Assembly (NCBI RefSeq): GCF_035582795.1
Contig: NC_134369.1
Span: 56,544,001 to 56,608,000 of the forward strand
Reading direction: 5' to 3'
From: Mycteria americana
Lineage: Eukaryota > Chordata > Aves > Ciconiiformes > Ciconiidae
Length of the DNA: 64,000 nucleotides
Below, one piece after another: positions 27,081 through 38,400 of the stretch (the first letter of the stretch is position 1; each line of letters begins with the position of its first letter). Both the position numbers and the translations under genes were made by a program. The notes beneath the pieces were generated by a model that saw only the letters and a list, made by a program, of their open reading frames with translations, was not told the DNA's origin and did not search any database.

Positions 27081-27183
27081 AGCCCCATCCCGGGGCCGCC
27101 GCCCCCCTCGGCCGCCGCCCGCCCCAACCGCCTCGGCGGCCGCCCCGGCGCTCCCCGCGGCACGGCGAGGGCCGCCTCCTTAC

Positions 27184-27278
27184 CGGCACAGCTCGGCGAA
27201 GGCCTGGAAATTCAGCTTCCTGATCTTCTTCTCGCTCAGCCAGTAGCCCACCCGCCTCCCCTTCAGGAAGGTCTGCAT
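27184..27278 (-). CDS. ITPK1: Inositol-tetrakisphosphate 1-kinase, first coding exon
   Basis: The minus strand encodes MQTFLKGRRVGYWLSEKK, followed by IRKLNFQAFAELC and two bases of the next codon. This is nearly identical to the human ITPK1 N-terminus (K to R changes at residues 8 and 20). The ATG is at 27278-27276 in a good context (GGCACCATGC). The exon ends after TGCCG with donor GTAAGG beginning at 27183, giving 31 codons plus two bases. ITPK1 is a cytosolic ATP-grasp kinase that phosphorylates inositol 3,4,5,6-tetrakisphosphate at position 1 and inositol 1,3,4-trisphosphate at positions 5/6, feeding higher inositol phosphates. Only the N-terminal inositol-binding lobe start lies here; the catalytic exons are beyond the left edge or unrecognised. 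Confidence 0.93.
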
Positions 27279-27384
27279 GGTGCCGGCCCGGAGAGGCGGC
27301 GGCCGCCCCGCGAGGAGGGGGATCAGCCCGGGACGGCGAGGGCAGCCCGGCTACCGCTCGCACTCGGCGCCTGCGAAGCAACGG
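27279..27384 (-). other. ITPK1: Putative ITPK1 5' UTR part of the start exon
   Basis: On the minus strand a pyrimidine-rich tract (TTTTCCTTTCTCTTCTTTTC) is followed by TTAAAG ending at 27385 and by TTCGCAG ending at 27371. Either is a good splice acceptor, so the start exon probably begins at 27384 or 27370 and is preceded by a non-coding exon. A candidate donor for that exon is TCG|GTGAGC, with the intron starting at 27557. The resulting 173-base intron is an inference from signals only. Confidence 0.45.
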
Positions 27385-27670
27385 CTTTAAGAAAAGAAGA
27401 GAAAGGAAAATCAGTCGGTTCCCCGCGGAGGACGCCGGCGCTAGCCCCCACCCGCCCGCTCTGTGCCGCTGAACCGAGCCAGGCGCAGCCTCCGCCGCCG
27501 GCGGGGAGTGGAGTGCAGCCCCCGGCAGGCCTTGCCCCGCACCAGCAGGCAGCTCACCGAGGAGGGCACAGAAGGTGCCTCTGCCGGCGGGGAAGCCGCT
27601 ACCCCCGCCAGCCCGCCCGCCCGCTGCAAGCCCCAGAGCGGCCAGCCAAGCAAGCATGCCGCTGCTGCCC

Positions 27671-27726
27671 GCCGAGCGGCGCCCGCCGAGTGGCACCCGC
27701 CGAGCGGCGCCCGCCGAGTGGCACCC
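27671..27726. repeat. 14-bp tandem repeat, four copies in alternating versions
   Basis: GCCGAGCGGCGCCC and GCCGAGTGGCACCC alternate twice, so the array can also be read as a 28-bp unit in two perfect copies. A degenerate fifth copy follows. It sits in the ITPK1 CpG island, upstream of the start exon. Confidence 0.9.
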
Positions 27727-27805
27727 GCCGCAGCGCCCCGCGCCCCTCTCCCGGGCCGCCTCCGCCCGCACGGACCCCGCCACCGGCTCGCCTCAGTGCC
27801 CGCCC

Positions 27806-27831
27806 GCTGCTGCTGCTGCTGCTGCTGCTGC
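27806..27831. repeat. (GCT)8 trinucleotide repeat, CAG/AGC on the ITPK1 strand
   Basis: Eight GCT units are followed by GC. In the ITPK1 direction this is a CAG-type repeat in the promoter or 5' UTR. A shorter GCTGCTGC run follows at 27843. Confidence 0.95.
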
Positions 27832-27897
27832 GCGGCCGCGGTGCTGCTGCAGCCGCTCAGCTCCCCATTTGCCCGCTATTCGCAGCCGCCTCCACTT

Positions 27898-27917
27898 CCT
27901 CCTCCTCCTCCTCCTCC
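27898..27917. repeat. (CCT)6 trinucleotide repeat
   Basis: Six CCT units and a final CC, in the ITPK1 CpG island. On the minus strand this is a GGA purine tract. Confidence 0.9.
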
Positions 27918-28054
27918 AGCTCGTCCCCTCCTCTCCCCGCTCCCAGCCCACAGCACAGGGGCGGGCGAGTGGGTGGGCGAGCGACGACAGGACACACCCG
28001 CCGCGCCGCGGCCCCGCTCGCACCGAGGGGGCCCCGCCCGCCCCCGCCCCGCGC

Positions 28055-28090
28055 CACGGGCACGGGCACGGGCACGGGCACGGGCACGGC
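28055..28090. repeat. (CACGGG)5 hexanucleotide repeat
   Basis: Five CACGGG units and a final CACGGC. The regular GGG runs on the plus strand can form a G-quadruplex. It lies about 15 bases before the CTCF-like site at 28104. Confidence 0.95.
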
Positions 28091-28103
28091 GCCCGCCGCA
28101 CCG

Positions 28104-28121
28104 CCGCCAGCAGGGGGCGGC
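28104..28121 (+). promoter_or_regulatory. CTCF-like binding motif, forward orientation
   Basis: GCCAGCAGGGGGCGGC matches the core of the vertebrate CTCF motif (CCASYAGRGGGCRS) on the plus strand. The match is by eye; binding is not shown. Confidence 0.5.
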
Positions 28122-31100
28122 CGGGGTCGCGCCGCCACGTTAAAGAGACAGCGCCCCTCTCTCGGGCTGGCCCGCCTGGCGGAGGGCTGTGCCTACGCGG
28201 CCCCTGCCCCGCCGAGGGCACCGCGCTCGGGCCGGGCTTGGTCTGGGGCGGGCGTTTGCGCCGCCCTCACCGCTCTCCCCTACTTGCTCGGCCCGCCGCA
28301 GCCTGCTGCCGGCACGGCGGGAGGCATCCTTCGGCCCCTCCCGGAGCCGCTACCGGGGCGGAGGGCCCAAGGCCTGCCCGCCGAGCCGAGCCGTGCCCCC
28401 GTGAGGGAGGGCCTGCACCGCCCCGCTGCGTTGCCCAGAAAGCGGCTGCCTAGAGAAGGGAAAAAAAGCGGGCTCGGCTGTCTGCATTAAAATGCAGGGA
28501 AATACTGCGCCCGGCTTTATATTTAAACGGTTCCAGGCGACAGCGGGTGGCAACTCTCGGGCTCCCCCGGCGGCGCCGCGGGGGGAACCCCAGGGGTCCG
28601 GCGGGGGAGGGCACGGGCACGGGTCGTGCCTCCCATGGGCAAACCCCTCCTGAAAGGGCTCGATGCGCCTGTGCCCCCCCCCCCGGCCCGGTTCGCTGTG
28701 CTGCCGGGCCGCGCCGGGCGCCGGACGCATGCCGGCGCAGCCCCCGCCGTGCTCCCTGGGGCATCGGGGCCGGAGGCGTCCAGTGCGCTCCGGGAGCGAG
28801 GCCCGTCGATGAGCCATGTAATTTTGGTTTCCAAAGGAAGAATGCCGTATACAGCTACTTATATTTCCTATTAGACCTACTAAAAACGGTTATTCAGTAT
28901 GAAGGTGTGCATCTTGCACAGAAAAAAGATTCCAGTAGATACGAGTTTTCACTGCAAAACCAAGTATCTTCCTTCGTCCAGCATTTGGCAAGTACCTGTA
29001 AAGATTTAACAGAAGTTTCAGTAACAGCTATTTCTTATTTAACTTTTTTTGCAGGAGGCAGGAGAAGGCAGGCAATTGCCAGCGTGAGCTGGCATTCTGA
29101 TTTTTGGGTTGTGCATTCCTAAATACCAAGGCAGCTGTTCTGTGCTTCATTTCAGAGCAAGAATGTTTCGGTCTGAATTACTGTGGTATCTCACAGCACA
29201 AGTATAATTTTCCCATCTTTGTTTCGCCTCCTCATCTGAAATGAGTATCATCCAGCTTGAACATTTTTCTCTCTTTGCAAATGGAAAGCATAGCTTTTAT
29301 AATAATTATGCCTTTCACAGAGCCGTTGGCAGTACCTCATCATCCTGAACTGAGATGCAGATGATGCTCCTGCGATGATGCTTTCTGTGAACCAGGCTTG
29401 GAGCCCTGCACAGTTGAAACTGCTCAGCGAGTTCTGCTGACTCACAGTGCCACAACAAATGTGGTTTAATAACTTCAGCAGAGTATTGGAAAAGCGGTAG
29501 AAGCATCCATTCAAAGGGAAGAAGGGGGAAAGCCTGGAAAGCCAGGAAAGAGATACGGAGGGATCATTGACCTAGGGAGTGGGTAGAGACCATTTTACAT
29601 TCCTGTCGTTATTTACACGAACAGTGAAGTCATCCTAAACCAAGAGTATACTGGAGAGTAGGCAGGGAGCGGAATCACCTGCACACAGCTCATACAGATG
29701 CTTTTTTGAAAATGTATGTAATAGTACTTTTTCTCCATTTGTGGTGGCTTTGAGGAATAAATGTTTATTTTTCTCCTTCATCTTAAATTATTTGCCACTG
29801 ACATGTTACAATCTTTATTTTTGAGAGCACTTTTAATCATATTCACACATTTTTGCACAGTTAATTAATTAACGTAATTAGAATTAGTAGATGTATTTTG
29901 ATAGCATGATTCTTGCTGCAGAATGTTTCACTGATATTTAAACATTTCAGAGAAGCATGGTAACTTCAGGAAAATTTGTAACTCAAAAAGGTCCAAATAC
30001 AAGACTTTATCAAACATTATCAAAATTCAGTAAGAATCCTAAAACAAATTGATTTGGGTTTCCTGTTTTGCAGTGTTTCATTTTGCTAATATCAGTGCTT
30101 TATTTCAGCTATCATTTCACTGGACTTATTTTAGACTTTATTAAAATTTGCATCAGTATATTAAGCTCAAAATTTATATTTGTATCAGAATGGAATACAA
30201 ATGTATTTAAACATGACATTATTGAAGCCATCTTCCTAAATGATTTCTTTCTGAATGTTTTTTCTTTAAGAAACGCCACCATTTCAGACCAATCGAAACC
30301 ACAGTCTGTAGAGACAGAAAGATTTATGAACTTCTTTCCAGATATGGGAGAGCAGGTTCTCAGAGGTGTTGAACATTCTTGGCTCCTGTGGAAATGAAGC
30401 GCAAGAGCTACAAAGGAGGAATTTGCTTTGCTCTAATATAGACAAACTTGAGCAACATGTATCAGAGACCAGATTCAATCTTAGGAAGGAGAAAGCTGGT
30501 AAATGCCTTAATTTTAAACTGCCTTTTTTTTTAATCTTAACCCTTGAACAATTTCAGATGTGGGAACTATATTTCATCTAGTGTGCCACTGTACTACATT
30601 TTGCTGCACAATGTTGCTAAATAAATTACAATCCTCTGTTTACATTGCAGAGCCAGTTCAGGCAATGCCAGACCTGTGACCACACGAAGCCCCAGGGTAA
30701 TGTTTACCCAATTCCTGATCAGGAGCAAGTTGACTATTCCTGTAACTTTCTGTGGCCCAATGCTGTAAGCTGCAACTCATGAGCTGCTTCATGCTAATTA
30801 AGGGGGTGAGGGGTTGATTAAGATCTTGAGCCCTCTGGCAATCAGAACTATCTTCCTCTTCATCTTAGCTTCAGCTACAGGTCAAAGCACGTTTCCCTTG
30901 TTTAGCTGGAACCTCTCACACCTTGTCTTCTAACCCTTTCAACAAATACAGGGACTCAGACAAGGCTGGACACTTGCAATGTGGCACAAGTTAGTGAAAT
31001 TCCATGGGAGTTCATTTTAGACTAAGATGAGGCATCTCCATTCACTTCATTAGTTATCGAAGTATATTTTCTCAATGAATGATTAAGAGCAATTTTCTCA

Positions 31101-34100
31101 GCACCTGGCAAAAGTAATGACAGGATCTTTTGCAATGAGTAGAAAGAAGAAGGTGAAGTGATTTTCACTGCCTGTAGGTTAAGCTTTTTACATTTTATTT
31201 TTATTTTTTATTATTGCAGGACAGATGTTACTCTGCTGCAGACGGGCAGGAGGAAGGGCTGAGCCTTCCTTATCAGGACAGGTCTCCCCTTTCTCCAGTT
31301 GGTCAAACTGCCAAGTCAGATCACATGCTAACACGGCACTGTTGGAATGAGAAAATACCCTGCACGTGCTGCACTGCAGCTTCTTCTCAGCTTTGAGAGA
31401 CTCAAAGAAGAGTCCTGGTGCTGCACAGAATCTGGGGCTGGTCATCACCAGTGAGGCAGCTGGAAAGAAATGTATGAGAAGCATGATGCCCTACCATTTC
31501 CTCAGGTCTCTGCTATATCTACAACTGATTCATTACTGCAAGATTCATAAAAAGGCCAGATATGACTTCTTTTCACAGTGGTTCACTAGAGGATGCGTGT
31601 GAGTGAAGCCAAGCTTCTCCAGTTTATGGTTGTTTTTTGCCTAACTTCTGGCAAAACACATTATAATCTCAGCTACTGTCTGGAAACTTTTCTGAATGTA
31701 CTCTGGATGAGCAGCTTTTAAATGATAAACCAGTGAAAGTTAGTACTTGGGGATGAAAGCTTATTTCTGACTTCTGTGTTCAAAATCACAAAGGTGAACT
31801 AGGCAAGGGCCGCACTTCAGTCAGCCACTGTGGGGTTCCTGCGCTGGCTCGTGGGAAGGAGGCCCCTCCAGTGGCTGAGTCAGCCCAACTCCATTTCTCT
31901 GAATAACCCGTTGCCCATAGAGACTGCACAGGAGGATTGGCCTCACTAGCTGAAATCAAACTGTCATTTCACAGTCAACTAAATCAGGCATTGCTGTTCA
32001 GAGAAGCAGTCCCTCCAAAAACTGCCATTTGTTTTCACCTTCTGCCTTGCCTTCATTTACAACAGCCCAAGCACTCGTGGCTGTGCGTGAACAGGATTGC
32101 GGAGCTAGGAACTGAGCTGGACTAAAACTCAGAAAGTTGATAACAGTATTTTAATCTTAACCCAAACCAATTCCCCAGTCTGGATCACCATCCTTCTTCC
32201 TACCTGTTTATAGTGGCACAAGGCAGAAGGCAGTGAAGAGCTGGAAGAAGGAGGCCAGGTAGAGAAAGGACTGAGCTGCCTCTTTTGGTGGCAATCCCAC
32301 TTTACAGCAGCAGCAGAGGAGGGTGAAAGCATGGTGTTCACCTGTGTGAGTACTCCCTTACTCACCTAACAACCTATGCAGTTTATACTGCAGTATTTTG
32401 ATTTTATAAAGAAAAGAAAGATTAGTGAGGACTGGCTGACTCATCAGTATTTCTGAGATCTTGTAGAGAGCAGAAGAAGGAATTCAGCCAGAAGGGCTCA
32501 AAAACCTTCCAAAAGAGGGTAACGATGCCTGGCAGATGACCAGATCCATGTGGGCCAATGCAGTGCCATTCAGGGATTCCTGAGCTCTCACCAGCCCCAG
32601 CAGAGCACTGCTTAGATTGCTACCTGTTAACACTAGTAGCACAGTAAACTCTTATGTTCCAGTCATAAAAACAGGATACCTATGGGGTTTTTTGAAACTG
32701 CAAAGAAACCACCATTATGAGAAGGTATGTCGTACTTCATGTACAGCTCAAAAGTTTGGCTATCCTGAGCTCTGATGAACGTACATGCTGCAGGAAAGTA
32801 AGAAAGGGTCTGGCTGCCAAGTTTGCTCACTTGGCTTGTAGCACTTTGGGTGCAGACTCTGTATAAGCTCCTAAGCCAAGGAAAGCATGTCATCAGTGAA
32901 CAAACAATTTAAAACCACAAAAAACATGTGGCCAAGATGCAAAAGATGATGAAGTCCTGTGCCAGTATAATTATCTCAGTAGGAGTAGATTTTTTTAAAC
33001 TGAATTATGTTAGTCAAATCCCAAGTGTGGATACACACTGCGCTGCTATACATTGTTGTAGCTCTCTTGCCTTCTATTATGGGAATAAGCTACATGGAAA
33101 TAATGCTCATGCAAACTCTTTTATTACAGACACATGGAGAGATTTACTTACCTGATTGCTTCAGCACAGTTAAAGTGATTCAAACTATATGTGCAAGTTA
33201 AGTCCTGAAAGACTGTTCTCTGAAGAATTTGGATGACCTGACAGCACATTAGGTTTGGATTGAGACTTGGATAAGGATTAGGCTGGACTGAGCTTTGCTC
33301 TACCTACAGTTTCATGCTAACAGAGTTACTCAGGTTATAGGTTTTTTTTTTTAAATCAGGTAGTTTTAAGTACCAATGACAATTCTGGGAGCATGCTTCC
33401 AGCAAAATGAGCCATCTTTCCACAAAAAAATCAATCATATATATTTTGTATTGCTAGAATTTATTATTTTTTAAAACAATATAACTAGTCTTAAAATGAT
33501 GAATGTAAATAAGACTGACATGGACATACAACTCTTACATGTAAAGTGGCCTGGACATACATGAGTCCCACCACTATTATCCCATATTTTGCTGGTTTAC
33601 ATCTGCCTTTGCCTCTTAAGAACACATTGTTCCAGGTGACCTGAAGCACACGTCCTCATTCCAGTGGTCCTCCACTTCCATGAGTTGTTTGTGGCTACAG
33701 TTGAACCTTTTAAACTGCTAAAACTGAGAAAACAGGAAAGATAAAAGTCCGATGTGGCCTGCAGTGCCACACCGTCACTTGCACTTTCTTCTCCTGCTTA
33801 TGCCTCCAAAGATTGAGGACCCTTTTCCTGTTTTGTTTAAATGCTTCCTTAGAGTTCACTAAAAGTTCACAGGCCACAAGTCTCAGAAAACCATTGTGCT
33901 TTCTGATTCTGCGTGGTCACATCAGGAGACACGGGCTTTTTTGCTGCCTGGGAAGCACAGCAATTTTCATCTTTTCAGAAGCTACCATAATGTGTAGATT
34001 TACAAGTGCAAAAAGAATAGATGCAGAAAAACATTTCCAAAGCCCATGCCACTATTCCAAAACCAACTAACTGTAGCATATTAAAGAAAAAAACCAAAAC

Positions 34101-35380
34101 CAATCCAATAGTATCTCCAGCATGAGCATGTTGTAGGACAGACCTCATTTTTGCCTGTGACACACTCATAGAGCGAACTCATGCTTCATCAGCAAGGTTT
34201 AGAAATGTTTTTTGAAACAACCCCAATCCTAACCAAAAGGAGCTTCCCCTGCACAGCCAAGAGTTCTTTAGGACATGCCATAGCTATCCTGAAGTTAACT
34301 AAAGATGCTACCGGGAGATAATCTGAAGACACAGCTGGGAAAGCCCTGCTATGAGTTAGGTGCTGTTCCTTTTGTGCTTGCAAACCTTTCATACTTAGGA
34401 ATCAGTGGTGCACTGACTTGACTCCTATTTACTACTGTACTGGAGGCAGGAATAGTACCTGTCTTGCTCCACCAGTCATCCCCGTCCTTGGCTTTTTCCC
34501 ACTCAGAGTGCATTTTGAAATGTTATCCAATCTCAATACTCAATGAACAAAACAGGCTTTTTTTCTTCTTGCTAAAATACTGATCTCATATCCAAAGATT
34601 AAACTATGCACATACATCTCCTCCACATTACCAACATTCCCTGTCCTGTAACATCCCATTTCTACCTTCTACTACATGCAGCCCTGCTGAAGGAAGAGGA
34701 AGGTCATGTAGAGACGAATCGGAAACTCAGGAAACAAGCAAGTTCCAGAAAACAGGAGATAATCAGCAGTAGTGTAAAAAGAAAAAAAACCCCAAAAAAC
34801 CAAAAAAAGCTGGAATAATCAACTGAGCCCACAATTTGGTTATAGCTCTGAGCTTTTACTAGATGCTCAGGCTTAAGTGAGATATATAGCTCATTTAAGA
34901 TCACAAACTTTCAGACATTTTAAATTGCCTAGATCCTGTAAGACATTTGCAGTTGCATGGATGATAAATTCCAATAACACTTGTTTGTTGTACCACCGTG
35001 CTATTAAACTTATCTCACATACTCACTGCCTGTCAGTCTGTAAATAAAATCCAGGGCAACAAGAACATCAGAATGTGGGACATGTTATAATGCCATAGCA
35101 TCATTATGGAGCTGCCTGGACAGGCAGTGCTTCCCAATCATTTTTCTGACAGCTCAAGGGATGCTTCCCCAGACAGGATGACTGCAAATATTCCTAGTGG
35201 CTCTGTGCATCTCTGAACAGGCCACTTCTGTGCCTCGTGTTCATATACCTCATATACCAGAGCAGCCTTTAGAGTTGAACATACAATTCCTATGCTGCCC
35301 TTTGGGATGTTCCCTTCTCTCAGAGCTTCCTGGGGAAAAAAAAAGGGGAAAAAAAGGACTGTTAGTGGCTGAACAGATGA

Positions 35381-35417
35381 AGCCTGCTTGCCTTGTGCCT
35401 CTGTTTTCTGGTGTGCC
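35381..35417. repeat. 18-bp tandem duplication
   Basis: GTGCCTCTGTTTTCTGGT and GTGCCTCTGTCTTCTGGT sit side by side with one difference, followed by GTGACCTCTG. It is a simple local duplication in non-coding DNA; start and end are accurate to a few bases. Confidence 0.7.
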
Positions 35418-38400
35418 TCTGTCTTCTGGTGTGACCTCTGAAGAAAGCTTTTTGCATGGATGTAACTTTGTAATAACCCATGCCTATGAAGATTCCCACT
35501 GTTTGATAAGGGGTGAGCATTGCACCTTTTCCCTCCATCAGGACACAATTTCCATTATGTTACTGCCAACTGTCCCAACACATATAGGAGTTCAATGTCT
35601 TAAAGAGGTCTATCCTTCTATGTAATTTTTTTGAAATTGTGCAACAAATCCAGGTACGTACACGCTCCCTTATTTATTTATTTATTTGGGAAAACAATCT
35701 AAACAAATCAGATGGGGGGCAGGTTAGAAGAATGCCCTTCTTTAACCCTCAGCACTTTGTGTAGTGGTTATTTCTGCACCATTTGAACCAAGCCTATGAA
35801 GTGGGATTCTGGTTCAACATGGAAGCCTGACAGGAGAAAACAGAGAGGGAGAGAAGCACCCTAAAACAGAGGAAAGAACTCATGCCACCATTTAGACCGA
35901 GGAGGCCTCAGGACATGCCAAGGAGCTGTCATAAAAGTGTTTCAACCACTAGGCAAAGAAGAGGCCTTGTGGCAAAGGGTACCAGACATTGTGCCGAGGC
36001 AGACAAGCTTTCCAAAGAACACAGCTGCTTTTTGTTCACACTCAGTGTTCTAGCTAAAGCCGGCCTTGTACTATCTTTTGGTATTGTCAGATCAATAATG
36101 GGTTTGCATTGCTTGAAAGTTGCACTCTTGAAAATAAATTCAGTTGGGCACAATTCTCCCTAATAGCATAATAATCCTAATAATATACATTCATAAATGC
36201 ATGTGCCTTTTATGTCATGGGGCTTATTTAAGTTATCGTTGTTCACTGGGTAACATAGCTTCTTGCCCCACAATCCTGCTCTGCAACCCTGGATCCCTGA
36301 TGAACAGGAAATTTTAGTACAGGCAGGCATCTTGTCTGTCAAAAAGTCAAAATAACTTGAAAATCTTGAAGGCTCTGCTACCCAGCCTTCACTAAAATGC
36401 TCTCCCTTATTTTCACATACAAAGTGCAAAGCACAGCAACATTTCTAACGCACAGTAAATCTTCCTCAGAAACCTCCATCCTTGTTATCATACCTCCACC
36501 ATTTTTTAAATCTCATGAACACATGCTGGAGTTATTTTACAGCTACTTGGACTAAAGAGTTCTCTCTAGAAAGTGGTTTCATAAGCCAGAGAAGTAGAAG
36601 TTAGCCCAGATGTCTTGAGGGTAAAATTGATAGTGGTTTCAGGTGAAATTTTGGCTACTCTGCAATAAAGCAAGAAGCTGCCAGAGGGATTGACCACAAT
36701 TTGTAGGACCTCTTCTGAAGATGATGAGGCCTGGATCGGGGTGGGGGAGAATGAGATATAATAGGCATGTGGGTCTTGTTAAAGGGATCTCACCTACTCA
36801 ATTTGGAGAGAATTCAAAGCTGAATTCTTCTTTGTTAATAATCTCCACTTGTTATCAATGACAATAGCCCCAAAGGACTGGTTTACCATCACTCTGTTGT
36901 TCTCCACACAGCTGGGGAAAGGAGAGCTTCCAGATGTCATGGACTTTTCTACAGTGACAAAACTCTCATGTTGCTGGCTAACGTTTGTGCAGATTTTCAG
37001 AGAAGTGGCACCTACACCTTATGTTCTGCTGTCCTTTCTGATCCTCCCAGGTTAGTGTGGCTGTTCTCACCCCCCACCCCAGTGCTGGCTGACCAAGTCT
37101 CTAACATTTTCACTGTGTGAAGCCACTCCAGAAAAGTATCAGGCTACCTGATTTTACTTTCATCCTCCACCTCTATGGTGGTTATCAAGCTAAAGACTTT
37201 CTACTGCTTGGGAGGCTGTTTTGCCAGAGCATTTATCAGTAGCAATTTGAAAATGTGCAATAACCTGAGAATTAGACTGTCTGGCTAGTGAAAAAGGGGT
37301 AAGTGACAGAATAGAAGATGAAAAACCTGAAATTGTAACCTCTGCTTCAACACCCAAATTACGATAGGTTTTAGTTTGTATCACAATCTATTGCAACAAC
37401 ATCATTAATGCACTGAATTTGCTGGTGAAATACTTCAGCTGGTGACACTTACCCAGAACACTATGAACATACTGCAAACAAGCTCTGCACTATGTGGAGG
37501 CATCATTTTGCAAGGGAGGTACTGTAAGTCCTATTACACAAAGCAGTGTAGAAACAGCCATTCAGTGAGACATTAAGTGAGGATAGGTACTTTTTCATGT
37601 GGAAAAGGTGTTGGTTTGGATGCACTCAAACTTGTTATAGTCTCATACCAGCGTATTTCTTTACCTTCTAAGTACCTCCATATTGTCATGATTATGTCTA
37701 CATTCTGTTGGTGAAAGGCAAACAGAACATACATTTGTGTGGAAAAGCGGACATATCGCCTCTGTAAGAACGCCAACAAATGCGGTAATAAGTGTGCTAA
37801 GATGGAAACGTTTAAATATTCACCTGGAACTTTATGACAGAGCATGATGTAGGCATTACTGCCTGAAATTTCATTTCATATAGGTATGATAAGAGCCGCA
37901 GCTTACAAACTGCACCGTAAGGAACAAACATGTAATACCTTTTGTTTTAAAGATTTGCAAATACTGCTTAATGCGCTTTTGTTAAATGAAATGCAAATAC
38001 TCGCTTACTAACAAATTAATGAAATTCTCCTTTTGAGAGTAACCATCAACTGCTGTTAATGTCTCCATTGAAATACCGGAGTCATTCTGGGTCTCTGTGC
38101 TGATTTCTGGTACAGGCCTCTAGCATGGACTTCAGAAAAAGTCAAATTCAGGTAAAGGGCTAGGTGAGTACTTAAAAGCTTCACAACTACAGTGAACTGG
38201 CTTTTATCTTCCACTAAAGTCCGTAACAACAGGAGCCCTCCATACAGAAGAGGATGAAGATTTACTTCCAGTTGATGAAATTTATATGAAAGTCCCCTCC
38301 AGATGCTGGCCTTTCAGTTGAGCTGACAGCTCTCAGTGTGCGCTTGAAAGAATAAGGAGGTGTTCTCCGGGTCTGACACTAGGATTAACCATCAGGTACT

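Larger units (their letters stand above)
1..27183 (-). other. ITPK1: ITPK1 first coding intron (partial, no recognised exons)
   Basis: This stretch lies downstream (minus strand) of the ITPK1 start exon. No later ITPK1 exon was recognised; I looked for the residues that follow the first exon in the human protein and for the ATP-grasp core, but an exhaustive search by eye is not possible. Open frames here are short, on both strands, and resemble no family I know. The DNA is moderately AT-rich with A/T runs, short microsatellites and a few decayed transposons listed separately. A very long first coding intron is usual for this gene in vertebrates. Calling the whole stretch intron is inference, because the next exon lies outside the window. 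Confidence 0.7.
26720..28830. promoter_or_regulatory. ITPK1: CpG island / promoter region of ITPK1
   Basis: Composition changes sharply from AT-rich intron to very GC- and CpG-rich DNA over about 2.1 kb, then back near 28830. The ITPK1 start exon lies inside it. The block has GC-box-like GGGGCGGG words, several tandem repeats and a CTCF-like site. The transcription start is not visible directly. From the exon position the minus-strand start is expected between about 27560 and 28150. Large overlapping open frames on both strands here are by-products of GC-rich sequence. Confidence 0.8.

Noticed and set aside
26767-27783. 338-codon minus-strand open frame over the ITPK1 start exon
   Set aside because: It reads the ITPK1 exon in the wrong frame and is low in complexity. 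The correct frame is fixed by the MQTFLKG start and a consensus donor.
27463-28490. Overlapping plus-strand frames of 226-325 codons in the ITPK1 CpG island
   Set aside because: Ala/Pro/Arg-rich translations of GC repeats with no family resemblance; they are a composition effect.
30068-30397. 109-codon frame MQCFILLISVLYFSYH...
   Set aside because: Phe/Ile/Leu/Ser-rich, AT-driven frame without splice context, conservation evidence or family match.
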